Notes: a model not told the origin generated them from the sequence alone. A stretch of 64,000 bases of DNA from Caulobacter sp. (GCA_017745235.1 JAGHZU010000001.1:248001-312000), one strand, 5' to 3'; counted from the first letter of the stretch, positions 38,301 through 47,127 are shown. Numbers and translations: made by a program.

Positions 38301-41300
38301 CGCGCCGCCGCCGCCGCCGATCGACTGGGCCAGCAGGCCGCGCGACCGGTTGCCGGAGGCGAACAGGTTGGCGTCGATATCGGCCGTGACCTTCTTGCCA
38401 AGGCCCCCGTCGCCGCCGAAGCCGCCCACGCCGACCACCAGCGTGCCGTCCATGGCCACGCCGCCCGAGACGTTCAGGCCGCCCGCGCCGCCGCCGCCGC
38501 CGATCGACTGGGCCGCCGCCGCATAGCGGTCGTCGCCCGCGCCGACGATCTGCACCTTGTCGGCCGTCGGGCCGTCGATGGTCAGGTCCACGACCCCGGC
38601 GTCGCCGCCTGCGCCGCCGAAGCCGCCGATGCCGATGGCCGCCGTGCGGCTGCTGCCGCCGCCGCCGGGAGCCGACAGGGTCAGCTGGCCGGTGACGTTG
38701 ACGCCGCCCGAGCCGCCGCCGCCGCCCACGCTCTGAGCCATCACGCCGTTCGAGCCGTCCAGGCGCGTCCGGGTGGCCGCGAACGTGACCGGGATGTCGA
38801 AGATCGGAATGGTGACGGTGAATTCGGGCGTGCTGACGTCCGAGCCCACGCCCTTGGCGATGACGTTGCCCGTCACGTGCGCCGTGACGTCGCCGGCCGC
38901 GCCGCCGTCGCCGCCGAAGCCGCCGACGCCCACGCCGATGCCGCCGGCCGAGCCCTTGGCCGAGATCGCCAGGCCGCCGGAAACGTTGACGCCGCCCGAG
39001 CCGCCGCCGCCCGCCAGGCTCTGGGCCACCACGCCGTCGGAATTGGCCCCGTCTGTGTAGGTGTCGCCCACGCGGGTCAGGGTCACGACACCGGAATCGC
39101 CGCCGCCGCCGCCGAAGCCGCCCACGCCGACCGAACCGGTTCCCGCCGTGCCGCCGCTGATCGCGACATTGCCCGAGACGTTGAAGCCGCCCGCGCCGCC
39201 GCCGCCGCCGATGGACTGGGCCGTCACCGCGTCGGCGTTGGCGCCGGAGGTGACATAGCGGCCCGTGACCACGCCGGTCACGCTCTCGGCCTTGCCGCCG
39301 TCGCCGCCGAAGCCGCCCACGCCCAGGCCCACGGCCACCGCCGCGTTGTTGCCCACCGACAGCGAGATCGCGTCGGTGACGTTGAAGCCGCCTTGGCCGC
39401 CGCCGCCGCCCACGCTCTGCAGCAGAGCGCCGAAGGCGTCGTCGCCCTCGGTCCAGACGTCGCCGGTCAGCACGCCCTTGACGAGGCCGGCGTCGCCGCC
39501 GCCGCCGCCGAAGCCGCCCAGGCCGAAGCCCAGCGAACCGTTGACGCCGCTGGAGGCGCTGACCAGGCCCGTGATGTTGAAGCCGCCGGAGCCGCCGCCG
39601 CCGCCCACGCTTTGCAGCAGGGCCGCATGGGCCTTGTCGCCCTTGGTGGTGATGTCGCCGACGAGGGTGGCGTCGACCTTCTGGGCGAAGCCGCCGTCGC
39701 CGCCGAAGCCGCCGACGCCCACGCCGACCGTGCCGGTCCCGCCGCCGCTGGCCACCGCCAGGCTGACGCCGCCGGTGATGTTGAAGCCGCCGCTGCCCCC
39801 GCCGCCGCCGATGCTCTGATAGCTGACCCCGAAGGCGCCGTCGCCCTCGGTGTAGATGTCGCCCGTGACGCCGCCGGTCACCTCGCCCGCGGCGCCGCCC
39901 TTGCCGCCGAAGCCGCCAACGCCCACCAGGATGTTGCCCGAGACGCTCTTGCTGGCGCTGACGCCGCCGGTGACGTTGAAGCCGCCCGCGCCGCCGCCGC
40001 CGCCCACCGACTGGACCAGCACGCCCGAGGCGTCCTTGCCCTTGGTGCTGACCGCGCCCTTGATCTCGCCGTGCGCGGCCAGGCCGTCGCCGCCGTCGCC
40101 GCCGCCGCCGCCCACGCCGACGCCCACATTGCCCGCGCCGTCCTTGGCCGCGCTGATCAGACCCGTGACCGAGAAGCCGCCCGCGCCGCCGCCGCCGCCG
40201 ATCGACTGGGCGACGATCGCCCGCGAGTCGTCCTTGGTGGTGACGGCCGCGATCAGTTGGCCCAGCGGATCGGCCACGCCGTCGTTGACCTTCAGTTCGA
40301 CCTCGCCGGCCTGGCCGCCGCCGCCGCCCATGCCGCCCACCGACACCCCGACCGAACCGGCCGCCCCGCCCGACAGGGTCAGCGCCCCAGCCACGGCGAA
40401 ACCGCCCGAGCCGCCGCCGCCGCCCACGCTCTGGGCCAGGATGGCGTCGCTGCTCTTGCCCTCGGTCTGGGCCATGCCCGTGACCTTGAGGTTGACGTCG
40501 CCGGCCTTGCCGCCGTCGCCGCCCGCGCCGCCCACGCCCACGGCGACCGTGCCCGAGGCCGAGCCGCCCAGGGTCATGCCGGCCCCGACGCTGAAACCGC
40601 CGCCGCCGCCGCCGCCGCCCAGGCTCTGGGCCACGATGGCGTCGGAATCGGCGCCCTTGGTGCCGACGTCGCCCGTGACGGTCGCGCCCACGCGCTTGCC
40701 GGCCCCGCCGTCGCCGCCGCTGCCGCCCACGCCCACGGAAGCGCTGAGGCCGCCGCTGCTGCCGCCCGAGATCGCGCCCGCCACGCTGAAGCCGCCCGAG
40801 CCGCCGCCGCCGCCCACGCTCTGGGCCAGGAAGCCGCCGGAGCCGTCGCCTTCGGTGGTGATGCTCTTGGCGAAGGCGTCGACCTCGTTGCCGTCACCGC
40901 CCTTGCCGCCCGCGCCGCCGACCCCGACCGCGAAACCCAGGCCCGTCGCGCCCGAGGCGCCGATCGAGCCGCCGACCGCGAAGCCGCCGGCCCCGCCGCC
41001 GCCGCCCACGCTCTGGACGATCACGCCGGCCGACTGGTCGCCGTGGGTGGTCACCGTTCCCTCGGCCTCGCCGCGCACGAGGCCCGCCGCGCCGCCGTCG
41101 CCGCCCGCGCCGCCGACGCCCACCGAGATCGCGCCGCTGGGATTGCTCCCCACGCCGACTCCGCCGGCCACGCTGAATCCGCCCGAGCCGCCGCCGCCGC
41201 CCACGCTCTGCACCAGCAGGCCGCCGGACTGGTCGCCATAGGTGGTGATATCGCCGCCGACCGAGCCTTTGACGTCACCGCCCGTGCCGCCCTTGCCGCC

Positions 41301-44300
41301 CGCGCCGCCGACGCCCACCGAGATCGCCCCGCCGTTCGAGACGCCCGCGCCGATCGAGCCGGCGACCGCGAAGCCGCCGCTGCCGCCGCCGCCGCCCACG
41401 CTCTGGATGATCGCGCCGGTCGAGCGGTCGGCCGTGGTGGTGATCTTGCCGCCCACGCGGCCGGTCACGGCGTCGCCGATGCCCCCGTCGCCGCCCTGGC
41501 CGCCCACGCCGACCGCCGCGCCGCCGCCGACCGATCCCGCCACCGAGATCGCCCCGGCCACCGCGTAACCGCCGCTGCCGCCGCCGCCGCCGACCGACTG
41601 GATCAGCGCGCCGACCGAGTCCGTGCCCGCGCCCAGCAGGCCGCCGGTGGCGATGTCGCCGTCGAAGGCGGCGTCGACGATCCCGCCCTTGCCGCCCTTG
41701 CCGCCCGAGCCGCCCAGGCCGACGCTGGCCGAGACCGACGGGCCCAGCGAGCCCGCGCCCGCGAAGGTGATGGCGAAGCCGCCCGAGCCGCCGCCGCCGC
41801 CCACGCTCTGGGCCACCATGCCGGTGGAGAAGCGCCCGGTGGTGGTGATCTGGCCGCCGGACGTCACGTCGACCCGGTCGCCCATGCCGCCGTCGCCGCC
41901 CGCGCCGCCCAGGCCCACCGCGAAAGCGCCGGCCGCCACGTCGCCCGCCGCGAAGGTGAAGGTGGTGGCGAAGCCCCCTGCGCCGCCGCCGCCGCCCACG
42001 CTCTGGGCGAACAGGCCCTGCGAGCTTTCGCCGGAGGTGAAGACCGTGACGTCGCCGTCCAGCTGGACCTGGCCGCCCTTGCCGCCCTTGCCGCCCTTGC
42101 CGCCGACGGACACGCCGGCCGCGACGCCGTAGCCGGCGGAGACCTGGGCCGCGAAGCCGCCGTTGCCGCCGCCGCCGCCCACGCTCTGGGCGAACACGCC
42201 GCGCGAGCGGTCTCCAGTGGTGACGATCAGCGGATTGATCGTCTGGCTCACGCCTCCGACCACGGTGGTCGTCGGGTTGAGGTTCACCTTGACCGCGCCG
42301 CCCTCGCCGCCGTCGCCGGCCTTGCCGCCGACCGCCGCGCCCGCGAACACGCTGAGCGAGATCGCCGAGCCGCCGTTGCCGCCGCCGCCGCCCACGCTCT
42401 GGGCGAAGATGCCGTGCGAGTCCGCGCCCGAGGTGTGGATCTCGCCGCTGTGGGTGACGGTCACCAGGTCGGACTTGCCGCCCTTGCCGCCTTGGCCGCC
42501 GATGCTGAGGAACGCCCCGCCGCTGGCCCCGCCGTCGCCGCCGCCGCCGCCGATCGACTGGGCCTGGACGCCGCTGGACATCGCCCCGCGCGTCCAGATC
42601 TCGCCGCTGTTCTCGACCGTGACGACGCCGCCGGTGCTGGCCGTGCCGCCGCTGCCGCCGATGGAGACCAGGCCCCCGCCCGAGCCGCCGGCCCCGCCGC
42701 CGCCGCCCAGGCTCTGGGCGAAGATGCCGCGCGAAAACGCGCCGGTGGTGTCGATCTTGCCGGCGTTGCTGACCAGCACTTCGCCGCCGTTCCCGCCGCC
42801 CGAGCCCTTGCCGCCCAGGGCCGCCAGGCCGCCCGCGCCCGAACCGGCCCCGCCGCCGCCGCCGATCGACTGGGCCAGGATGCCGTCGCCGCCGGTCTTG
42901 GCGGTGGTGATCGAGCCCGTGGCCGTATTGGTCACCGTGACCTTGCCGCCGCTGCCGCCGCCCGCGCCGTCGCCGCCCAGGGCCACCAGGCCGCCGGCGT
43001 TGGAGGCCGAACCGCCGCCGCCGCCGATCGACTGGGCCACGACGCCCCGGCCGCCCAGCTCCAGGGTGGTGATCACGCCGCTGTTGGTGACCTGCACCTC
43101 GCCGCCGTCGCCGCCCATGCCGCCCGACGAGCCGAAGGCCACCAGCGAACCGGACGAACCGCCCGCCCCGCCGCTGCCGCCGATCGACTGCGCCAGGATG
43201 GCGTTGGAATCCACGCCCGTGGTGGTGATCTTGCCGTTGTTGGCGACCTTGACCAGGCCGCCGTCGGCGCCCGTGCCGCCCGTGCCGCTCTCGGTGACGA
43301 TGCCGTAGGCGTCGCCGCCGCCGCCCGCCCCGCCGCCCAGGCTCTGGGCCAGGATGCCGTGCGCGGCCGCGCCGTTGGTGGTGATCTGGCCGTTGTTGGT
43401 GACATCGACCGTTCCGCCCTTGCCGGGCGCGCCGCCGTCGCCGCCCGAGACCACGCCATAGGCGTCGCCGCCGTCGCCGCCCTTGCCCGCGCGGCTCTGC
43501 ACCAGCACGCCGTGCGACTTGTCGCCGTCGGTGGTGATCTGGACCGAAGTGACCACGGTCACGTCGCCGCCGTCGCCGCCCTTGCCGCCGTCCGCGCCGT
43601 CGACGGCGATGTAGGCGTTGCCGCCCTTGCCGCCGTTGCCGCCGACGCTGGACACCACCACGCCGGGCAGGTTGTTGGACTGGGTCTCGATGTTGGGACC
43701 GGTGATGGTGCGCGTGAACGACGGGCCGGCCGACCCGTCGCCGCCGTTCGAGGCGTCCTTGCCGATCGTGAAGCAGCCCACGAAGGGCAGGCAGATCGAC
43801 ACCCCGCCGCCGTCGCTGCCCTTGGCGCCGTCGCCGCCCTTGCGGGCGTCGGCCACGTTGTTGATGTCGCCCGAGGCCGTGGGGAAGGTGAAGTTGCCGC
43901 CCGCTCCGCCCGGACCCAGCGGGTCGGGCTGGCCGGCGTTGTTGATGTCGGTCGCCTTGTCGGTCAGCACCGCCACGGTGAAGGCGGGCGGCGGCGAGGC
44001 GATGTTCTCCTGCACGGTCAGCTGGGTGACGCGGTTGTCGGCGTTCAGCGTCACGGCGGTGACCTTGTAGGTCTTGCCGTCCACGCTGTTGACGAAGGTG
44101 TCGCCGACCGTCTGGGTCAGCATGATGATGTTGCCGGCGCTGGTGCGCGCGGCCGCGCCGTTCGACAGCACCTCGACCACGGTCTCGGCCGCGCCGGTGT
44201 TGGGATTGATGACCGTGCCGCCGACCGTGGCCGAGACCAGGCCCTGGGCGATCATGGCGCTCACGGCCGACGAGCCCAGCAGCGAGCCGCGCAGGCCCGC

Positions 44301-44687
44301 GTCGCGCGCGGCGGCGGCCATCGGCGCGGAGACGATCGCGCCGGCGCCCACGATCATGACCAGGCGCTTGAGGATGCGGCTGAAGCGGCGGTCGGCCAGG
44401 GCGGCCGCCTCGGGCGCGAGGGCGGCGACCTCTTCAGGGGCGAGGACCGCGGCGGCGGGCGTCTGGGCCCGCGCCAGGGCCTCGGCCAGCTGATGCAGGG
44501 CGCGCGACAGGGCGCGGGAGTCCGGATCCTTGCGCGCGGCCAGGACGGTGATGAGGTCGGCGATAGTGGCGGCCGCGGCCGTGGCCTGCAGCCGCGACAG
44601 CTGTCGTCCCTCGACTGTCTGGATCAGCTGGTCCACCAGCGGCGCGACCCGGGCAAGACGCGAACTCTTCGACCACGGAGCCGACAT
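32316..44687 (-). CDS. giant glycine-rich autotransporter adhesin
   Basis: One uninterrupted 4,123-residue frame. Residues 1-98 are a polar helical extension, then a hydrophobic signal-like segment (LVMIVGAGAIVSAPMAAAA, about 109-127). A passenger of roughly 3,500 residues follows, built from about 49 imperfect units of some 45-80 residues with the core G(I/V)xAQS(I/V)GGGGGxGG, a pattern expected of a long beta-helix. The last 300 or so residues form a beta-barrel autotransporter domain ending in VKVRF. It should be anchored in the outer membrane and display a very long surface fibre. A GGGGG ribosome site supports the start. A terminal aromatic residue fits barrel assembly by BAM. Confidence 0.92.
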   Translation of the reverse strand: MSAPWSKSSRLARVAPLVDQLIQTVEGRQLSRLQATAAAATIADLITVLAARKDPDSRALSRALHQLAEALARAQTPAAAVLAPEEVAALAPEAAALADRRFSRILKRLVMIVGAGAIVSAPMAAAARDAGLRGSLLGSSAVSAMIAQGLVSATVGGTVINPNTGAAETVVEVLSNGAAARTSAGNIIMLTQTVGDTFVNSVDGKTYKVTAVTLNADNRVTQLTVQENIASPPPAFTVAVLTDKATDINNAGQPDPLGPGGAGGNFTFPTASGDINNVADARKGGDGAKGSDGGGVSICLPFVGCFTIGKDASNGGDGSAGPSFTRTITGPNIETQSNNLPGVVVSSVGGNGGKGGNAYIAVDGADGGKGGDGGDVTVVTSVQITTDGDKSHGVLVQSRAGKGGDGGDAYGVVSGGDGGAPGKGGTVDVTNNGQITTNGAAAHGILAQSLGGGAGGGGDAYGIVTESGTGGTGADGGLVKVANNGKITTTGVDSNAILAQSIGGSGGAGGSSGSLVAFGSSGGMGGDGGEVQVTNSGVITTLELGGRGVVAQSIGGGGGSASNAGGLVALGGDGAGGGSGGKVTVTNTATGSITTAKTGGDGILAQSIGGGGGAGSGAGGLAALGGKGSGGGNGGEVLVSNAGKIDTTGAFSRGIFAQSLGGGGGAGGSGGGLVSIGGSGGTASTGGVVTVENSGEIWTRGAMSSGVQAQSIGGGGGDGGASGGAFLSIGGQGGKGGKSDLVTVTHSGEIHTSGADSHGIFAQSVGGGGGNGGSAISLSVFAGAAVGGKAGDGGEGGAVKVNLNPTTTVVGGVSQTINPLIVTTGDRSRGVFAQSVGGGGGNGGFAAQVSAGYGVAAGVSVGGKGGKGGKGGQVQLDGDVTVFTSGESSQGLFAQSVGGGGGAGGFATTFTFAAGDVAAGAFAVGLGGAGGDGGMGDRVDVTSGGQITTTGRFSTGMVAQSVGGGGGSGGFAITFAGAGSLGPSVSASVGLGGSGGKGGKGGIVDAAFDGDIATGGLLGAGTDSVGALIQSVGGGGGSGGYAVAGAISVAGSVGGGAAVGVGGQGGDGGIGDAVTGRVGGKITTTADRSTGAIIQSVGGGGGSGGFAVAGSIGAGVSNGGAISVGVGGAGGKGGTGGDVKGSVGGDITTYGDQSGGLLVQSVGGGGGSGGFSVAGGVGVGSNPSGAISVGVGGAGGDGGAAGLVRGEAEGTVTTHGDQSAGVIVQSVGGGGGAGGFAVGGSIGASGATGLGFAVGVGGAGGKGGDGNEVDAFAKSITTEGDGSGGFLAQSVGGGGGSGGFSVAGAISGGSSGGLSASVGVGGSGGDGGAGKRVGATVTGDVGTKGADSDAIVAQSLGGGGGGGGFSVGAGMTLGGSASGTVAVGVGGAGGDGGKAGDVNLKVTGMAQTEGKSSDAILAQSVGGGGGSGGFAVAGALTLSGGAAGSVGVSVGGMGGGGGQAGEVELKVNDGVADPLGQLIAAVTTKDDSRAIVAQSIGGGGGAGGFSVTGLISAAKDGAGNVGVGVGGGGGDGGDGLAAHGEIKGAVSTKGKDASGVLVQSVGGGGGAGGFNVTGGVSASKSVSGNILVGVGGFGGKGGAAGEVTGGVTGDIYTEGDGAFGVSYQSIGGGGGSGGFNITGGVSLAVASGGGTGTVGVGVGGFGGDGGFAQKVDATLVGDITTKGDKAHAALLQSVGGGGGSGGFNITGLVSASSGVNGSLGFGLGGFGGGGGDAGLVKGVLTGDVWTEGDDAFGALLQSVGGGGGQGGFNVTDAISLSVGNNAAVAVGLGVGGFGGDGGKAESVTGVVTGRYVTSGANADAVTAQSIGGGGGAGGFNVSGNVAISGGTAGTGSVGVGGFGGGGGDSGVVTLTRVGDTYTDGANSDGVVAQSLAGGGGSGGVNVSGGLAISAKGSAGGIGVGVGGFGGDGGAAGDVTAHVTGNVIAKGVGSDVSTPEFTVTIPIFDIPVTFAATRTRLDGSNGVMAQSVGGGGGSGGVNVTGQLTLSAPGGGGSSRTAAIGIGGFGGAGGDAGVVDLTIDGPTADKVQIVGAGDDRYAAAAQSIGGGGGAGGLNVSGGVAMDGTLVVGVGGFGGDGGLGKKVTADIDANLFASGNRSRGLLAQSIGGGGGAGGINVSGAITPDLNTEEPSIAFGLGGYGGAGNASGDVKVRQDGQVWVDGQEAIGVLVQSVAGGGGSGGLNVAADITAGGSTSRAKGYGLAVGIGGTAGDGADAGDVELTSLGNVIVNGQLKATPPAAGGDPLEAVLIKGGATGVLVQSVGGGGGVGGVNATAAVAPFGNPIAVGVGGSGGSGGNAGQVHVVRGYDDVGGVETAKLALIRTFGDKSDGLVAQSIGGGGGKAGMNFTIAATVSAQNDNPIAALITIGGGGAGAGSGDLVDVRHAGDIVTDGVRSRGLLAQSVGGGGGDAALNIGAGVLKDANALKLAVGGAVGAGGSGGAVTVEHDGTIVTRGAQSVGIQAQSIGGGGGDTGLDFILAPLNRNEVSISVGRQGGTGGAAGKVTVDADGTIDTTGDESSAIFAQSIGGGGGNSSATTVGATGTRGTGSEAESYAASVSIGIDGGVGATGGDVDVDAAGTITTRGASSRGIWAQSIGGGGGAGGVAGATVVRAAGAATLAVGGGGGTGATSGKVEVDSSAVIVTTGEQADGVLAQSIGGGGGLGGMARTVAFQVGGPPPTTTQRTASVSVGGTGGTGAVGGEVWAKNTGAIVTSGEKAAGVRAQSIGGGGGIGGAVLDVRLQGKNASDSMNLNIGGDGGTGGAGGKVEVVNEGLIWTKGQGAAGVSANSIGGGGGDGGLVLNVVAGYNGADAQSHTFFANFGGAGGVGGLGGQVDVTNRQGTGADSGKIITEGKDAYGVFAQSLGGGGGNGSTVVSITGLKSAENSVSAGLTVGGKGGSGNNGGLVHVVNDGLIDTAGEGAHGVLAQSIGGGGGNGGMAIAANMVIGSTSSTPLVTLGGFGGGGGDGAKVTVDNTGDIVTRGDRANGIVAQSIGGGGGNAQMGFSLTGEAKSLILSNQLSLLAGVLGGGAGGLGGDVEVNHSGDITVLGKGSKAIKAESVNGGGGSLTFDVKGLIGLPGQPYVDPLGQPARADPMIVGKAGAEGVSNAGAGKVVVNTTGTYQAAGDDGAASFDQSVGGGGGTVDITALLAGQLDEPNLDAPVPVRVKLALGGANGRNNTGGDIEGAHAGDILTTGRNAAGVFSQSVGGGGGQGTINVTTPQGAMLGPVMVSLGAENGADETGGVIERQQDGEIVTAGDYATGAMLQSVGGGGGSTSVRLDGAGSSAATVVASLGASGGSGLAGGAIDSTFGGGISTLGDHAVGLIAQSIGAGGGEAHVSGGGSLQAALGGTNGAAGDGGAIRLANTGDIVTSGEGSHGVFLQSIGGGGGAVFGGTGIPSVSLSAANAGDGGAITFTQTGGLYALGDGAFGLVAQSLGGGGGWVDGAFAGSAGGAGHGGTINLTMDGTVLASGAGSTAILAQSLGADGAGDIALGLTGFVRGGGGAGSGVKIDGGAANLVDNTGVISAVSGLAIASTGGDETVANRGAVIGNIDLGSGDNRFDNQDGALFVAFNTIDLRDPIASHGLQAMALAPSAGPSATFTNGGEFQMGLSAPRVPIDLANGAVFANLDAEGPPAVNPYYGARVINTVALDGHFVQTPTGHLTFDVAFGPYASDVVNATGNVTVAGTGDVTLTWLQDAKEVKMFTAGGAAVDNGLAIRDTLAMDYKVRAADGAILLGYTPHFDQGFLNGNGQSLGRHMNSLLTVGGSGGVGRLMALLGNMDAGDKAEYGAVFKELNPEPYLAPLRSQLISANGFSDQLFSCSAPTSRTNQQCVWVVAERATAKGDADAETLSVRAEGERFRAGFERPMANDWSLAAAVGFETLDRVLVDGVRARSDGQNLSLGLGLKHGQGVGAQFAGSLSGGWQWMNTERMVEVFQIGRGQAKPESGYLQARARFSYVARKDRLFAEPALNAWATALHQKAFQEKGLDGLGVAGVKDTQVIGTINPELKLGFVFKETASSQAAVSFTVGGVFNSKDRLEAPYRLIGANPASDPAVIGTSLDKSALKLGADVHVIGDDRVSVRFNYTAEIGDKTENRSAGLNVKVRF

Positions 44688-45072
44688 GACTTACCCCCGA
44701 CATGGTTCCGCCAAGCTTCCAACCCGGCTGGCGGCCGTTCCAGTTGTTTCCCGCTGCGGTTGATTCGTCGCAGCTCGGCACACTCGAACGCTGAAGCTGC
44801 AAAAACGGGACCGGGCTCGCTTCCCCCCGGAAAGCCCGCCGAATTGCGCGCTTCGAGCCCGGCCCCGCCGACCGACGGCCCGCACTGGCACACAACCTAT
44901 GGGCCGGCAAGTTCAGATAACGCCGTTCCGCACAATTTGGGTAAGCGAGCTGTTGGGGATGTTGCAGGCCGCCCGCAGTGCGGCGACCACGCCTAGACAA
45001 GCAGAAACGGCCGCTCGTCCCCGAGAGGGGACGAGCGGAGAGGAGCGTGACCCTTCTCGCTTTCCGGCGACC
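44688..45072. other. intergenic region upstream of autotransporter
   Basis: These 385 bp between the GH97 stop and the autotransporter start carry the autotransporter promoter on the minus strand, though I cannot place a clear -35/-10 pair. The only structured element is the hairpin at 45011-45038. I see no gene: short frames here lack ribosome sites and are GC-rich shadows. Confidence 0.6.
45011..45038 (-). terminator. hairpin downstream of GH97 gene
   Basis: Twelve-bp perfect arms CCGCTCGTCCCC and GGGGACGAGCGG flank a 4-nt loop, 34 bp after the GH97 stop. On the minus strand it is followed by CCGTTTC, a poor T tract, so it may act as a weak terminator or 3' stabiliser. Confidence 0.65.
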
Positions 45073-47127
45073 TCAGTCCAGCGCCCTGAAGCGCACGGCC
45101 GCGCCGCCGCCGGGAGCCATGTCGAAGTCCAGCACGTCCTTGCTGGTCACCACCTTCTTCGACACCGTCAGGGCCGTGGTGTTGGTGACGTAATCCGCGC
45201 CGGGACCGTCGGCGTAGATCTGGGCCTCGTAGCGCTTGCCAGGCGTCAGGAAGGTCAGGGGCTGGCTCAGCTTGCGGGCGGTCTCGTCGGTCAGCGCGCC
45301 CAGGAACCAGTCCTTGCCGCCGCGCGGCTGTCGGGCCACCACGATGTAGTCGCCGATCTCGCCCTGCAGGGTCTTGGACGCCTCCCAGTCGGTGGGCACG
45401 TCGCGGATGAACTGGAACGCGTCGGGACGGGCTTCGTAGTTTTCCGGCAGGTCGGCGGCCATCTGCACCGGGCTGTAGAGCACCACGTATAGCGCCAGCT
45501 GGACGGCCAGGGTCGACTGGCCGCGCCGGTTCAGGTCGGCCTTGCCGTGCACCACGTCGAAGATCCCCGGCGTGAAGTCCATCGGGCCGGCCAGCATGCG
45601 GGTGAAGGGAAGGATCACCGTGTGCTCGGGCGGATTGGTCGGATTGCCCCAGGCGTTGAACTCCTGGCCCCGCGCGCCTTCGCGGCTGAGCATGTTGGGC
45701 CAGGTGCGGCGCAGGCCGGTATCCTTGACCGGCTCGTGGGCGTCGATCGAGATGTGGTGGCGGGCGGCCACCTCGGCCACGTGCAGGTTGTGACGCACCA
45801 TGAACTGGCCGGCGAACCACTGCTGGCCGCCTTCCTGGTCCAGGATCGTGCCGCTATGGCGCACATAGCCGGTCTTGACCTGGGAGATGCCGACGCTCTC
45901 GTAGAGCTTCATGGCGTCTTCCAGCTGGGCCTCATAGTTCAACACCGCCCCGGCCGTCTCATTGTGGCCGATCAGCTTGACGCCCTTCTTGCGGCCGTAG
46001 TCGGTGATCGCCTTGATGTCGAAGTCGGGATAGGCCTCGGTAAAGCTGAACTTCTCGCCGTTGCTGATCCAGTCGCCGTCCCAGCCCTTATTCCAGCCTT
46101 CCACCAGTACGCCGTCAAAGCCGTACTTGGCGGCGAAGTCCATGTAGCGCTCGGTGTTGGCGGTGTTGGCGCCGTGGATCGGCCCGCTGCCCCAGGTCGA
46201 ACGCTCCAGGTGCATCTCCCACCAGACGCCGACGTACTTGCCCGGCTTGATCCACGAGGTGTCGGCGATCTTGCTGGGCTCGTTCAGGTTCAGCTCGATC
46301 CGGCTGTCGGCCAGCTCGCCGGCGGTCTCGCCGATCAGCACCGTGCGCCAGGGCGTGGTGAACGGACCGGTCTTCTTGGCCAGCACGCCGTCGGGCCAGG
46401 GCATCAGGCGCGCGGTCAGGGTCCCCGCCCCGTCGCCGGCCAGCAGCATCGAGGGGAAGTCGACCAGGGCCGCTTCGTGGAACGACAGGTAGAGGCCCGG
46501 CTCGCCGGCGACCGGATCGCGCCGCAGCGTCAGCGGCGTCTCGGCCAGGGTGATCCGCCGCGCGTCCGTCTGCTTGTAGAGATATTCGTCCCGCTCCTGC
46601 CCCAGGCCCTCGTACCACCAGGCCTGATAGGCGCCGACGGGCCGGAACTGGGTGCGGTCCTCGACCACCGACACGGCTTGGCCGGCCGGCACGCCGTCAT
46701 AGGCGTAGCGGAAGCCCAGGCCGTCGTCGAACACGCGGAAGGTCACGTCGAAGCGCCGGTTCAACGGGGTGTCGCCGGCCAGCGAGACGGTCATTTCGGC
46801 GTGGTTGTCGCGGATCACCCGCTGCTCGCCCCAGGGCTGCTCCCACGTGGTGTTGGAGGCCGAACGGCGCACGTCGCCCAGGCCCGTGATCCGCACGGCG
46901 GGCTCGCCGCCGAACTCCAGGCCCAGGATCGAGGGCGCCAGAACCGGTTTCCCCTTTCGGCTCACCTCGTAGAAGGCGCGGCCGTCCTTGGCGAACACGC
47001 AGACCTCGATGACCTTGCCCGGCGAGCTCGCGCATTCGCGGCCGTCGGTCGAGGCGGCCGGTGCGGCCGCCGAGGCCGCGGCGGGCGCCGAGAGGGCGGC
47101 CAGCAGGGCTAGGGCTCGAAACTTCAT
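45073..47127 (-). CDS. GH97 periplasmic alpha-glucosidase (SusB-like)
   Basis: A 684-residue protein with a signal peptide (first 20-25 residues, Ala-rich). A beta-sandwich domain (about 25-280) precedes a TIM barrel and C-terminal sheet. The barrel contains DGVLVEGWNKGWDGDW and GHNETAGAVLNYE; the latter aligns with the HHETS block of SusB whose Glu is a catalytic base in inverting members. The retaining alpha-galactosidase branch uses a different Asp, so an inverting alpha-glucosidase is favoured. It is the last gene of the TonB/halogenase locus but lies directly behind a terminator-like hairpin (47146-47182). Confidence 0.88.
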   Translation of the reverse strand: MKFRALALLAALSAPAAASAAAPAASTDGRECASSPGKVIEVCVFAKDGRAFYEVSRKGKPVLAPSILGLEFGGEPAVRITGLGDVRRSASNTTWEQPWGEQRVIRDNHAEMTVSLAGDTPLNRRFDVTFRVFDDGLGFRYAYDGVPAGQAVSVVEDRTQFRPVGAYQAWWYEGLGQERDEYLYKQTDARRITLAETPLTLRRDPVAGEPGLYLSFHEAALVDFPSMLLAGDGAGTLTARLMPWPDGVLAKKTGPFTTPWRTVLIGETAGELADSRIELNLNEPSKIADTSWIKPGKYVGVWWEMHLERSTWGSGPIHGANTANTERYMDFAAKYGFDGVLVEGWNKGWDGDWISNGEKFSFTEAYPDFDIKAITDYGRKKGVKLIGHNETAGAVLNYEAQLEDAMKLYESVGISQVKTGYVRHSGTILDQEGGQQWFAGQFMVRHNLHVAEVAARHHISIDAHEPVKDTGLRRTWPNMLSREGARGQEFNAWGNPTNPPEHTVILPFTRMLAGPMDFTPGIFDVVHGKADLNRRGQSTLAVQLALYVVLYSPVQMAADLPENYEARPDAFQFIRDVPTDWEASKTLQGEIGDYIVVARQPRGGKDWFLGALTDETARKLSQPLTFLTPGKRYEAQIYADGPGADYVTNTTALTVSKKVVTSKDVLDFDMAPGGGAAVRFRALD

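Noticed and set aside
32316..44687. Regularly spaced repeats that might suggest a CRISPR array
   Set aside because: The repeats are protein-coding, in frame, imperfect, and much longer in period than CRISPR units.
32271..44996. 4,241-codon plus-strand ORF opposite the autotransporter
   Set aside because: It runs in register with the real gene, consists of Arg/Ala/Asp/Val low-complexity, has no signal, domain or ribosome site, and is explained by avoidance of TTA, CTA and TCA in the sense strand.
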